From Caryophanales bacterium (GTDB lineage Bacteria > Bacillota > Bacilli > Bacillales > Amphibacillaceae), in assembly GCA_026168805.1 (NCBI GenBank), contig JAPFDS010000010.1:88917-152916 (forward strand): DNA of 64,000 nucleotides. Direction: 5' to 3'. The translations under genes and the position numbers were made by a program. How positions within the stretch are numbered: the stretch's first letter is position 1; every line of letters begins with the position of its first letter. The notes under the pieces are model-generated. The model was not told the DNA's origin. It saw only the letters and a list, made by a program, of their open reading frames with translations, and searched no databases. This document shows positions 7,540 to 15,495 of this stretch, in pieces.

Positions 7540-7854
7540 TTATTCATTTAAAAAGGATGGACTACTCTGATTTAACAAAAGTAACATATCAATCCCGCTC
7601 ATTTTAGGTAAACTTATCATAAACTCATCTAACTGCTCTCTTTCCATGAAGCTAAAAGCCTCTAATTCTCTAATAACTTGAAAGGTGTCATTACCTTCTA
7701 ACTTGTTGATTTCATATAATCTTAAAACAAGTAATTCCCTCTCCAAACTAGAAGTAGCAACAACACCAACACGATCATGAACAGGAGAAAACAAAACACC
7801 TTCTACATCATTACCATCTAGAAACCCTTCAGGAAAATCAATTTCATTTTGCAT
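7540..7854 (-). CDS. 104-aa protein of unknown function
   Basis: ATG 7854 is preceded by AAAGGAGC at ideal spacing. The product is acidic, has no membrane segment, and is a mixed alpha/beta sequence (EGVLFSPVHDRVGVVATSS, ERELLVLRLYEINKLEG, then amphipathic helices to the end). I do not recognise it. Its Shine-Dalgarno is embedded in the end of a 60-codon open frame immediately upstream (7858-8040) that lacks its own ribosome binding site. It is the only gene in the interior of the element, besides ku and the coiled-coil gene, that reads leftward. Confidence 0.55.
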   Translation of the reverse strand: MQNEIDFPEGFLDGNDVEGVLFSPVHDRVGVVATSSLERELLVLRLYEINKLEGNDTFQVIRELEAFSFMEREQLDEFMISLPKMSGIDMLLLLNQSSPSFLNE

Positions 7855-8041
7855 TTTTTAAGCTCCTTTATTATTTTTTTCCATTATAACATAAAATAGG
7901 TAAAAAGAACTACCATTTATTTGTCTGCTTATTAAACTTGAAATCCACCGACTAGAGATTTTTTCTGTTGCATTTTTCATTTTGGAATATATCCAACTAT
8001 TTTCATATGTTGCAATAGGAAGAAACATGCTGTTTCGCATT

Positions 8042-8075
8042 GTAATCTGTACAACCTATACTCGCATACCCTTTA
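8042..8075. repeat. 34-bp direct repeat, copy B
   Basis: Partner of 7216-7249 (4 mismatches in 34). It ends just before the Shine-Dalgarno AAAGAGGTGAT of the small ORF upstream of the recombinase, so it occupies that operon's leader or promoter region and may be a regulatory site. Confidence 0.75.
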
Positions 8076-8090
8076 AAGAGGTGATTCAGC

Positions 8091-8258
8091 ATGAAAATAA
8101 ACGTCGTTAAAGGTCCACGATTTTCTGAAAGAGTAGAACACTGTTATGCATTCCTTTTAACCATGTATCGAAAGGAGCAAAGCAGTGATAGCCATATATG
8201 CGAGAGTATCAACGGAAGAACAAAGTGTGAAAGGATACAGCGTCCGAGGTCAGATTGA
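8091..8258 (+). CDS. Small ORF preceding and overlapping the recombinase gene
   Basis: ATG 8091 has AGAGGTGAT upstream and the frame ends at TGA 8256-8258 (55 aa). The start MKINVVKGPRFSERVEHCYAFLL resembles small proteins of about 35 aa that I recall from just upstream of site-specific recombinase genes in Bacillus and Listeria. The last third overlaps the recombinase gene by 74 bp in another frame and is probably not conserved. Translational coupling to the recombinase is plausible. Confidence 0.5.
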   Translation: MKINVVKGPRFSERVEHCYAFLLTMYRKEQSSDSHICESINGRTKCERIQRPRSD

Positions 8259-9687
8259 AGAATGTATGCAAAAAGCTGGAACGACTGATGTACTAAAATA
8301 TGTAGATGATGGTTTCTCGGGAGAGTTGTTAGCTCGCCCAGAACTAGACCGTCTACGTGAAGATATGAATGAAGGATTGATTACAAAATTAATATGCTAT
8401 GATCCAGACCGTCTTTCTCGCAAACTATTAAATCAGCTACTCATTGATGACGAAATCCGCAAGAACAATGTCGAATTAATTTTTGTAAATGGAGACTATG
8501 CAAATACTCCTGAAGGTCAGTTGTTTTTCTCTATGCGTGGTGCTATATCCGAATTTGAAAAAGCTAAAATCAAAGAACGTACTTCTTCGGGTAGAAGGAG
8601 AAAAGCTCAAGAAGGGTATGTTGTTAAAGATAGTGGTTTATTTGGGTATGATTATGATTCCAAGTCGAAAACATATGTCATTAACGAAGATGAAGCGAAA
8701 ATTGTTCAAATGATCTTTCATTACTTTACGGACCCGCAGACAATGTTCCAAGGCATCAACGGAATTGCAAAGCATTTAACGGATATTGGTATTCCAACAG
8801 CTCGAGGTGGAAAGGTGTGGCATAGGCAAGTAGTGCGTCAAATTCTTTTAAATGAGTCTTACACAGGGGCATTCTATCAAAACAAATACGATACAGAAGG
8901 GGACTATGTGAACAAACAAGCAGGAGAAGCATACGAACCCGGTAAATTAAGACCACGTGAGGAATGGATTGAAATGAACATTCCACAAATCATCTCTCAA
9001 GAACAATATGAGTTTGCTCAAGTGCTACTTAAACAATCCAGAAGACGTTATGCAGGTTTACGCAAACATAATTACTTATTATCAGGACTCGTCCGTTGTG
9101 GTCGATGTGGTGAAACAATGAATGGGCGTAAACGTAAATCCCATGGAAAAGACTACTATGTATATGAATGTAGAAAAAATTACGCAGGCGCCACTTCTCC
9201 AGGATGTGGCCGGATGATGAGTGAGAATAAATTAAACAATCATGTTTGGTCACAAGTGTTGAAGTTTATCAATGATCCCACGCAAATTACAAATTACGAA
9301 GGTGTTCCTGGCAAAAAATCCTATGTAGAAGATGAAATGAATCACTTGAAAGAACAAATTGAAAATACCAAAAGGGGGCGCAGTCGTCTTTTAACATTGG
9401 TAAGCATGAGTGAGGAAGATATCGACATTGAAGAAATAAAAGACAAGATTCGTGAACTCCAACAAAACGAGAAAGAACTCCAAAAACATTTAGATAAACT
9501 ACAATCAGAAAATGAAGATGTACATACGGTTGAAAATATAACGAAACTACTTGAACAAGCACTTGAATATTATATGACGCTTGACGGTGATAATTTAGCG
9601 ATTGAAGAAAAACAAAAAATCCTCCGAATGATCATTGAGGAAGTGGAAGTAATCAACGCGGAAACTATCTCTATCCACACGTTTTAA
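8185..9687 (+). CDS. spoIVCA: SpoIVCA-type large serine recombinase of the sigK element
   Basis: The 500-aa product has the length I recall for B. subtilis SpoIVCA and matches it throughout. The N-terminal resolvase domain has catalytic serine 9 in IYARVSTEEQ, followed by CYDPDRLSRKL, EGQLFFSMRGAISEFEKAKIKERTSSGRR. The recombinase domain follows (NGIAKHL, VWHRQVVRQIL), then a zinc ribbon (LVRCGRCGETM...YECRKNY...GCG) and a C-terminal coiled coil (about 380-460). The GTG start at 8185 has AAAGGAG upstream. The gene ends head to head against spoIVCB, one codon boundary apart. It should excise the element in the mother cell. In B. subtilis the gene is driven by sigma-E and SpoIIID; no clear sites were resolved here. 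Confidence 0.96.
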   Translation: MIAIYARVSTEEQSVKGYSVRGQIEECMQKAGTTDVLKYVDDGFSGELLARPELDRLREDMNEGLITKLICYDPDRLSRKLLNQLLIDDEIRKNNVELIFVNGDYANTPEGQLFFSMRGAISEFEKAKIKERTSSGRRRKAQEGYVVKDSGLFGYDYDSKSKTYVINEDEAKIVQMIFHYFTDPQTMFQGINGIAKHLTDIGIPTARGGKVWHRQVVRQILLNESYTGAFYQNKYDTEGDYVNKQAGEAYEPGKLRPREEWIEMNIPQIISQEQYEFAQVLLKQSRRRYAGLRKHNYLLSGLVRCGRCGETMNGRKRKSHGKDYYVYECRKNYAGATSPGCGRMMSENKLNNHVWSQVLKFINDPTQITNYEGVPGKKSYVEDEMNHLKEQIENTKRGRSRLLTLVSMSEEDIDIEEIKDKIRELQQNEKELQKHLDKLQSENEDVHTVENITKLLEQALEYYMTLDGDNLAIEEKQKILRMIIEEVEVINAETISIHTF

Positions 9688-10062
9688 CTATGTTTTTACG
9701 CACTGCCTTATTGACATAAGTATCTCATTCTCAATACACCGTGCTGCATACGTCGCAAGCTTCGTACCGCGTCCTTTTTTATAGCTTTCTACACCTTTAA
9801 TTAAACCTATCGTTCCAATGGAAATGAGGTCTTCGGTATCTTCACCTGTATTATCAAACTTCTTGACAATATGCGCAACTAATCGCAAATTGTGTTCGAT
9901 GAGTTTGTTTCGTGCATGATGATCACCTTCTTGCATGAGTTGAATGTATTTAGCTTCATCTTCAGAGGAGAGGGGTTGTGGGAATGCTTGGTTTTTCACG
10001 TATGAGATAAAGAAGAGTGTTTCCTTCATAATGAATGCGAGAAAGCTCATAATTCCTGACAA
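9688..10062 (-). CDS. spoIVCB: 5' half of split sigK (spoIVCB): pro-sequence and sigma-K region 2
   Basis: This half encodes the pro-peptide and region 2 of sigma-K ([48 protein letters not shown]). It then runs into element-encoded residues SIRQCVKT and stops. The start is TTG at 10062, not the in-frame ATG at 10110: AGGAGG stands nine bases before the TTG, and the resulting [24 protein letters not shown] puts Ser20-Tyr21 exactly where B. subtilis pro-sigma-K is cut by SpoIVFB. After excision of 554-9714 it continues into HLRALKK at 566. Before excision it yields only a 124-aa inactive fragment. Confidence 0.96.
   Translation of the reverse strand: MSGIMSFLAFIMKETLFFISYVKNQAFPQPLSSEDEAKYIQLMQEGDHHARNKLIEHNLRLVAHIVKKFDNTGEDTEDLISIGTIGLIKGVESYKKGRGTKLATYAARCIENEILMSIRQCVKT
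9698..9745. other. attR of the skin element
   Basis: ACGCAC (9698-9703), 11 bases, one base, ATAAGTAT (9716-9723) and CTCA (9724-9727) lie on the element side or core. sigK coding sequence follows from 9728. The element arm mirrors that at attL with identical spacing. Confidence 0.85.
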
Positions 10063-10137
10063 ATAGATGCACCTCCTGATATGTGTAGGCGATAGCCCAT
10101 AGTTATTCATATGTACAGATTCACAAAACGTGTCTGT

Positions 10138-10188
10138 CCATAAGAAAAGACTTTGCTAACGTATCACTCGTAAGCAAAGTCTTTATGG
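10138..10188 (-). terminator. Terminator of the mrp operon, ahead of sigK
   Basis: AAGACTTTGCT (10149-10159) and AGCAAAGTCTT (10173-10183) form a long stem, extended by CCATAA / TTATGG. On the minus strand it is followed by TTTTCTT. It insulates sigK from the upstream mrp operon. Confidence 0.75.
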
Positions 10189-10189
10189 A

Positions 10190-10582
10190 TTATTCATTGT
10201 CTCGATGAACATTTCTCTTTTTTAATGCTTCTTCATAAGCGTCATGCTGATGCTTGAGGACTGGTTTGACACCCACCCGGTGTGCAGCTCTCGAAAGCAT
10301 ATGTCCACCAACGGGTGAGGTTAAGAAGACAAACATGATCGCTAGTAGTAGTTTTCCACTGATAATACCTTTCGTTCCATAGAGGAAAATGAATGCACCG
10401 ACGAGTATACTCGCAATGCCAAGTGTAGGTGCTTTTGTTGCGGCATGAAGCCTTGTATACACGTCTGGAAAGCGAATGATTCCAATGGAACTTGATAGGA
10501 TAAAGAATGTACCAACGAGCAAGAATAAAACAATTGAAATGTTTAAGATAATATCAATCCATGTCTCGATCAATGATAACAC
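10190..10582 (-). CDS. mrpG: MrpG, Na+/H+ antiporter subunit G
   Basis: A 127-130-aa membrane protein with three helices and the MrpG signature GIIRFPDVYTRLHAATKAPTLG, followed by LTSPVGGHMLSRAAHR. It is the last gene of the Mrp operon and overlaps the end of mrpF. Two starts are possible: GTG 10582, or TTG 10573, which has AAAAGG at better spacing. In the complex it is one of the small subunits at the periphery of the MrpA-MrpD core. Confidence 0.93.
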   Translation of the reverse strand: MLSLIETWIDIILNISIVLFLLVGTFFILSSSIGIIRFPDVYTRLHAATKAPTLGIASILVGAFIFLYGTKGIISGKLLLAIMFVFLTSPVGGHMLSRAAHRVGVKPVLKHQHDAYEEALKKRNVHRDNE

Positions 10583-10865
10583 CCTTTTCCATGTATTTTG
10601 ATAAAGCTACGGTACCGATGAACAACAGAATACCAATTAACAAGATGACATCGTTTAATTTGGAAGTGACAACTAAAATGGATGTGATCCCTGCAATGGC
10701 CATTAAGTTGATCCCTAAAGCATCAAGGGCTACTGCACGATCAGGATTCGACGGGCCGGAAATGATTCTGTACAACAATAATACAATGGATATTGCGATA
10801 CCGATAAAAGAAATTTGTACAGCCACATCAATCATCGTTTCGGTAAAGAGAAGTATATTATTCAT
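10554..10865 (-). CDS. mrpF: MrpF, Na+/H+ antiporter subunit F
   Basis: 103 aa with three membrane helices and the MrpF motif RIISGPSNPDRAVALDALGINLMAI in the first loop. The start overlaps the end of mrpE by four bases and its end overlaps mrpG, indicating coupled translation. Mrp moves Na+ (or Li+/K+) out in exchange for protons and supports growth in alkali and salt. Confidence 0.94.
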   Translation of the reverse strand: MNNILLFTETMIDVAVQISFIGIAISIVLLLYRIISGPSNPDRAVALDALGINLMAIAGITSILVVTSKLNDVILLIGILLFIGTVALSKYMEKGVIIDRDMD

Positions 10866-11338
10866 CGTGTCACCTCCATAATTGCTTTTTCAAATGTGTC
10901 TTTAATCGCATGAATCTCTTCATCTACCGTATCAATATCCATCGCGTGGATATATAACTTTGAGTTATCGTGTGATACGGAAATTGTTAACGTTCCAGGA
11001 GTTAATGTAATTAAATTTGCTAATAATGTTACTTCCATCTCTGTTTCAAGTTCGGTCGGTAGTACGAATATGCCTGGTTCAAATGTAGGCTTTCTTGTAT
11101 ACACTAATTTTACAATCGATAAGTTTGATGAAATGAGCTCGCGTAAAAATATGAACGCGAGTTTAATAATTTTCATCAATTTTTTGACGTAAAAGGGACC
11201 AGGTGTAAATCGATTTAAGACAAAAAGGAGTACAATTCCTATTATGAATCCGACGGTAAAGCTTACGATGGTGTAGGCTTCACTTAAGAACATCCACATA
11301 AATGCAATAATGAAGTTGATTACAATTTGCAAGGCCAT
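10862..11338 (-). CDS. mrpE: MrpE, Na+/H+ antiporter subunit E
   Basis: 158 aa with N-terminal membrane helices (IVINFIIAFMWMFL, VGFIIGIVLLFVL) and a cytoplasmic domain carrying the family stretch LANLITLTPGTLTISV and LYIHAMDID. It lies five bases after mrpD and overlaps mrpF by four. MrpE is needed for assembly of the full antiporter complex. Confidence 0.94.
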   Translation of the reverse strand: MALQIVINFIIAFMWMFLSEAYTIVSFTVGFIIGIVLLFVLNRFTPGPFYVKKLMKIIKLAFIFLRELISSNLSIVKLVYTRKPTFEPGIFVLPTELETEMEVTLLANLITLTPGTLTISVSHDNSKLYIHAMDIDTVDEEIHAIKDTFEKAIMEVTR

Positions 11339-11343
11339 AGTAA

Positions 11344-12819
11344 CTACTCCTTTAAGACAGATTCTATATATATTTCTGGATCTAATAGGTACGTTGCAAT
11401 CGATTCAACAGATGGATAAATAAACTCTGCACCAATTCCTAGAGCAATTGAAATTGCAATGAGGAAGGCAATCGGTCCGATCATACCTTTTGTTGATTTC
11501 TTAACATGTGTAGCATCTTTTTCTCCCCAAAATCCATGAATGAATATTTTCATGACGGAATATAAGATAAGCAAACTTGTGAGCAATCCAATTAAGACGA
11601 CTACAATGACATCGTTTGCGACAGCCCCTTGCAAAATAAGTAGCTTTCCGATAAATCCACTGAATGGAGGAACACCAGCAAGGACAAGTGCTGAAATAAA
11701 TAGTAACCAACCTAGCACCGGATAATGATGGATGAGTCCCCCCATTTTCCGTAAATCAGTTGTCCCGGCTACATATACAATCACTCCAACAATCATGAAT
11801 AGTGCTGCTTTAATAATCATGTCGTGGACTAAGTAAAAGACGGATCCACTCACCGCTTCTTGGTTGAGAACACCAATACCTAGCATCATAAAACCAACAG
11901 CAGGAATGACGTTATACGCAATAATTAACTTCACGTTGTTCGTCGATAGAGCACCGATGATACCAAAGATCAGTGTCAATGCCGCGATCCATATGAAAAG
12001 GGTATGTGTATAATCGATCTTATAAACGAACATAAGTGAAAACACGCGCAAAATAGAGTACACGCCTACTTTTGTTAATAACGCTCCAAATAGGGCTGAT
12101 ACGACTGGATTTGGCACGGTATATGAACGAGGCATCCAGTAGTATAGAGGGAAGAGCGCTGCTTTCGTAGCGAATACGAAAAAAAGAAGTACTCCAATGG
12201 TTGTTAAAATACCTTGTTGTTCGACATCTTGAATGCGTTCAGCAATTTGCGCCATATTCACTGTTCCGAGTACTGAATATAAGAAAGCAACTGCTGTTAC
12301 GAATACGACGGATGAGAGTAGGTTAATGAGGACATATTTTAATGACTCTCGTAACTGTTCTCTTCCTCCACCTAATACGATTAACGCATAAGATGCCATT
12401 AATAGAACTTCAAAAAATACAAATAGGTTAAATAAGTCACCCGTCAAAAATGCACCGGAAACTCCAGAGATTAAGAAAAAGAAAAATGCATAAAAGTAAT
12501 GTTTTTCTTTACTTTCTGGAAGAGAGTGGGGTGCATAAAAGGCACATGCTGTTGCAACGATATTTGTCGTTACGACGATTAGAACGGCTAAGGAATCGGC
12601 TACAAAAACGATTCCATATGGAGCCATCCAACTACCTGTTTCTAATACAATCGTTTCACCGTTTAGGACAATCCATGCTAAATAGATGGAAAAGGCTAGT
12701 CCAACAACTGAGAAGAACTTTGTTAACAACCTAGTAATCCCAGTATGTTTGTTGGTGATGGCAACGATAATACCTGCAAACAACGGGAGTATAATTGGCA
12801 AAATGGCAAGATTACTCAT
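11344..12819 (-). CDS. mrpD: MrpD, Na+/H+ antiporter subunit D (NuoN-like)
   Basis: 491 aa, about 14 membrane helices, homologous to the complex I proton-pumping subunits. The family core is clear: FFLISGVSGAFLTGDLFNLFVFFEVLLMASYALI with the key glutamate, ATKAALFPLYYWMPRSYTVPNPVVSALFGALLTKVGVYS with the conserved lysines, and the loop-helix PPFSGFIGK. It starts inside the end of mrpC (8-bp overlap). Confidence 0.96.
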   Translation of the reverse strand: MSNLAILPIILPLFAGIIVAITNKHTGITRLLTKFFSVVGLAFSIYLAWIVLNGETIVLETGSWMAPYGIVFVADSLAVLIVVTTNIVATACAFYAPHSLPESKEKHYFYAFFFFLISGVSGAFLTGDLFNLFVFFEVLLMASYALIVLGGGREQLRESLKYVLINLLSSVVFVTAVAFLYSVLGTVNMAQIAERIQDVEQQGILTTIGVLLFFVFATKAALFPLYYWMPRSYTVPNPVVSALFGALLTKVGVYSILRVFSLMFVYKIDYTHTLFIWIAALTLIFGIIGALSTNNVKLIIAYNVIPAVGFMMLGIGVLNQEAVSGSVFYLVHDMIIKAALFMIVGVIVYVAGTTDLRKMGGLIHHYPVLGWLLFISALVLAGVPPFSGFIGKLLILQGAVANDVIVVVLIGLLTSLLILYSVMKIFIHGFWGEKDATHVKKSTKGMIGPIAFLIAISIALGIGAEFIYPSVESIATYLLDPEIYIESVLKE

Positions 12820-13150
12820 ATTTGTTACCCCTTAATTGTTCCATATTATCTGTGTCGTTTTCTGTGATTGTGCGATAAGCGAGTACAAGGACAACACTTG
12901 TCACTCCAAAACTGATCACAATTGACGTTAAAATGAGAGCTTGTGGTAACGGGTCTGTATACTCCGTTATACCTTCCTTAATAATTGGAGGCGCACCTCG
13001 TTTTAGTTCTCCCATCGTTAAAATAAATAAGTGTGCAGCATGTGACACGAGTCCCGTACCAATTGCGATACGGAGGAGTTGTTTTTGCAACATATTATAG
13101 ATTCCTACTGCGAATAAAACACCTGCTAAAATTGAAATAATAATCTCCAT
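12812..13150 (-). CDS. mrpC: MrpC, Na+/H+ antiporter subunit C (NuoK-like)
   Basis: 112 aa with three membrane helices; family stretch GTGLVSHAAHLFILTMG, then PLPQALILTSIVISFGVTSVVLVLAYR. The ATG overlaps the TAA of mrpA (TAATG), so it follows mrpA directly with no room for mrpB. In most mrpABCDEFG operons mrpB stands at this point. Confidence 0.95.
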   Translation of the reverse strand: MEIIISILAGVLFAVGIYNMLQKQLLRIAIGTGLVSHAAHLFILTMGELKRGAPPIIKEGITEYTDPLPQALILTSIVISFGVTSVVLVLAYRTITENDTDNMEQLRGNKYE

Positions 13151-15474
13151 TATTTCGCCTCCTTATTTTTCTTTAATTTAACGAGGCTATAGATGGCCAA
13201 TCCAGCAATTCCGAGTACAGTAATTTCAAATAGTGTATCCACACCACGCATATCGACTAATATCACGTTTACAATGTTACTTCCTCCACCCTCAGGTAAA
13301 GAAGTTTCAATGAAGTAGTCGGATATTTTGTCAAACCAGTCGGTACTATGTGCAGCAATTCCGATCATTGCCATGAGTGTCCCAAATCCAATAGAAATGA
13401 ATAGATTCATACTCTTTGTGCGAACGGATTCTGTTCGTTTCTTGAGTTTCGGGAAGTGGTAGAAACATAACAAGAATAGTGCCACAGTTACGGTTTCAAT
13501 TACCAGTTGCGTTAACGCTAAGTCTGGTGCACGGTACAGTACAAACAACATAGCAACACTATACCCAACAATACCGAGTACTAAAATGGCTGCAACGTTA
13601 TGATTCATAAATAATGTCGCAATTGCAGCGATAATAATCACCATCACAATGGTCATTTCTAAAGCTGTCACAGGTGCAACGTTATCAAATGAAATCGTAA
13701 ATCCGTTGGTTGCATACATGAACACAAACGTTAACATAAACATTGCGCCAATAATGATGGATAAATATAGACGTAATGATCCATTCATGTATGTATTCGT
13801 AATCGATGCGGAAGTTGAATCCATTTTCCGAATCATCCAGTCATACACACGGTTAAAGCTTAATTTACCTGGTAGTGCGCGGTACACCGCTGCCCACTTT
13901 TTACGTGTGAGAACGAGTACAGTTCCAAGTGCAACTACGATTAAGGACATGATAAATGGTGTATTCAGACCATGCCAAAATGCAATAGGTTCACTAAATG
14001 CAGATCCAAATACGGCTTCAGACGCATGTGAGAGCAATGCACTATTAAAGAACTGTGGCATCAGTGCAATCACAACGACACCAGCGACTAAAATAAACGG
14101 TGAAAGGAGCATCCCAATAGGAGCTTCTTTTGGCTCTGCAGTTAAAGCGTGTGAATCTTTCTTTCCGCCAAATACACCAAAAAATAAATACATGGAATAG
14201 ACGAATGTAAAGATACTTCCGATCACCACTACGTAAGGGATGAGTGTTGTTAAAAGACTACTATCCCACTGCATTCCTTGCACAGCAGAATCAAAGAATA
14301 GTTCTTTACTATAAAATCCATTTAGAAACGGTAGGGGAACTCCAGCCATTGAAAATGTACCAAGCACCGCTAATGTAGCTGCAATCGGCATGAATGTGAA
14401 GAGCCCACCAAGTTTTCGAATATCTCTCGTACCTGTTTGAACATCAATAATTCCAGCAACCATGAAGAGACTTCCTTTAAAGGTCGCGTGGTTCAGAATG
14501 TGGAAGACGGCTGCGAAAATGGCAACTTCTGTACCAAAACCGAACATAGCCGTAATCATTCCGAGCTGACTGATGGTTGAATAGGCTAAAATCGCTTTTA
14601 AATCTGTTTGACGAACAGCCATATATGAACCCCAACATAATGTTAAGATTCCTACGACTGTTACGGTAATGAAAAACGAATCATATGTAACAAACACAGG
14701 CGAGAAACGAGCGATTAAGTATATACCGGCTTTTACCATTGTTGCCGAGTGTAAGTAAGCACTAACAGGTGTCGGTGCTTCCATCGCATCTGGCAACCAA
14801 ATGTGGAATGGAAATTGTGCTGATTTCGTAAATGCACCTAACAAGATCAGAATAATGATCAGCGGCATATAGGAGCTTTCAAGTAATACACTTGACTCGC
14901 CAATCATTCCTTGAATGCTCGTAGTACCCGTAATAGTTGACATTAGAATGAGCCCACCAAGCATACTCATTCCACCAAATATCGTAATAATGAGTGATTT
15001 GAGGGCACCATATCGAGATCGTTCTTTAAAATGCCAATACCCAATGAGCAAGAAGGATGAAACCGAAGTAAATTCCCAAAACGTATAGAGTACAAATACG
15101 TTATCTGAAAGAACAACTCCAAGCATCGCCGTCATAAACATGAGTAGATATACATAAAAGTGGGAGAGTCTCTCTGTTGTGTCTAAATAGAAGATTGAAT
15201 AAAGAACAACGAGTGCACCAATACCACTAATAAGTAATACGAATAATAAACTGAGACCATCTAGTACGAAATCAAAATTAATATGTAAGGATGGAATCCA
15301 GTTGTACGTCTTCGTGACTGTTTGGAAATTGCTTCCAGCAAATTGGATAAAGTAAATAAAAATAATCAGTGGAACTAAAAGTACAAAAATCCCTGTGTGT
15401 ATATGCTTTTTGGCTCGGCCTAAAAATGGTACGAGAAAGGCGAACAAAAGCGGTAACAATACTACGAATAACAT
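13150..15474 (-). CDS. mrpA: MrpA, large Na+/H+ antiporter subunit A (NuoL-like)
   Basis: 774 aa from ATG 15474 (MLFVVLLPLLFAFLVPFLGRAKKHIHTG), chosen because B. subtilis MrpA begins similarly; the open frame reaches 15495. The NuoL-like core shows TFWEFTSVSSFLLIGYWHF, TKSAQFPFHIWLPDAMEAPTPVSAYLHSATMVKAGIYL and HILNHATFKGSLFMVAG. The C-terminal part has the MrpA-specific extension (YRAPDLALTQLVIETVTVALF, then GGGSNIVNVILVDMRGVDTLFEITVLG). The protein ends there. The PGGGF motif of MrpB is not found after it. It is the first gene of a six-gene operon on the minus strand. Confidence 0.96.
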   Translation of the reverse strand: MLFVVLLPLLFAFLVPFLGRAKKHIHTGIFVLLVPLIIFIYFIQFAGSNFQTVTKTYNWIPSLHINFDFVLDGLSLLFVLLISGIGALVVLYSIFYLDTTERLSHFYVYLLMFMTAMLGVVLSDNVFVLYTFWEFTSVSSFLLIGYWHFKERSRYGALKSLIITIFGGMSMLGGLILMSTITGTTSIQGMIGESSVLLESSYMPLIIILILLGAFTKSAQFPFHIWLPDAMEAPTPVSAYLHSATMVKAGIYLIARFSPVFVTYDSFFITVTVVGILTLCWGSYMAVRQTDLKAILAYSTISQLGMITAMFGFGTEVAIFAAVFHILNHATFKGSLFMVAGIIDVQTGTRDIRKLGGLFTFMPIAATLAVLGTFSMAGVPLPFLNGFYSKELFFDSAVQGMQWDSSLLTTLIPYVVVIGSIFTFVYSMYLFFGVFGGKKDSHALTAEPKEAPIGMLLSPFILVAGVVVIALMPQFFNSALLSHASEAVFGSAFSEPIAFWHGLNTPFIMSLIVVALGTVLVLTRKKWAAVYRALPGKLSFNRVYDWMIRKMDSTSASITNTYMNGSLRLYLSIIIGAMFMLTFVFMYATNGFTISFDNVAPVTALEMTIVMVIIIAAIATLFMNHNVAAILVLGIVGYSVAMLFVLYRAPDLALTQLVIETVTVALFLLCFYHFPKLKKRTESVRTKSMNLFISIGFGTLMAMIGIAAHSTDWFDKISDYFIETSLPEGGGSNIVNVILVDMRGVDTLFEITVLGIAGLAIYSLVKLKKNKEAK

Positions 15475-15495
15475 TGAAACAAAAACCCCCTTCAA

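Larger units (their letters stand above)
554..9727. mobile_element. sigK-intervening ('skin') element, 9,161 bp between 13-bp core repeats
   Basis: The two sigK halves are separated by DNA lying between identical 13-bp cores, CATAAGTATCTCA, at 554-566 and 9715-9727. Recombination between them removes 9,161 bp and gives the minus-strand codons for [14 protein letters not shown] without a scar, which is the sigma-K sequence. A SpoIVCA-type serine recombinase lies at the right end. Contents from left to right: coiled-coil repeat protein, phage replication remnants, small zinc-ribbon ORF, lipoprotein, membrane protein, ku, ligD, Ltp-like lipoprotein, unknown 104-aa protein, small ORF, recombinase. 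In B. subtilis and relatives such elements are excised only in the mother cell and stay in the spore genome. Here that is inferred from homology. Confidence 0.95.

Noticed and set aside
7858..8040. 60-codon minus-strand frame just upstream of the 104-aa gene
   Set aside because: It has no ribosome site, a stop five codons above its ATG and no recognisable features. Its 3' end carries the Shine-Dalgarno of the next gene, so it may be a leader, but I cannot support it as a gene.
10063..10110. ATG 10110 as the sigK start
   Set aside because: The TTG at 10062 has AGGAGG at ideal spacing and places the pro-peptide cleavage site exactly; the upstream residues have no sigma-K similarity.
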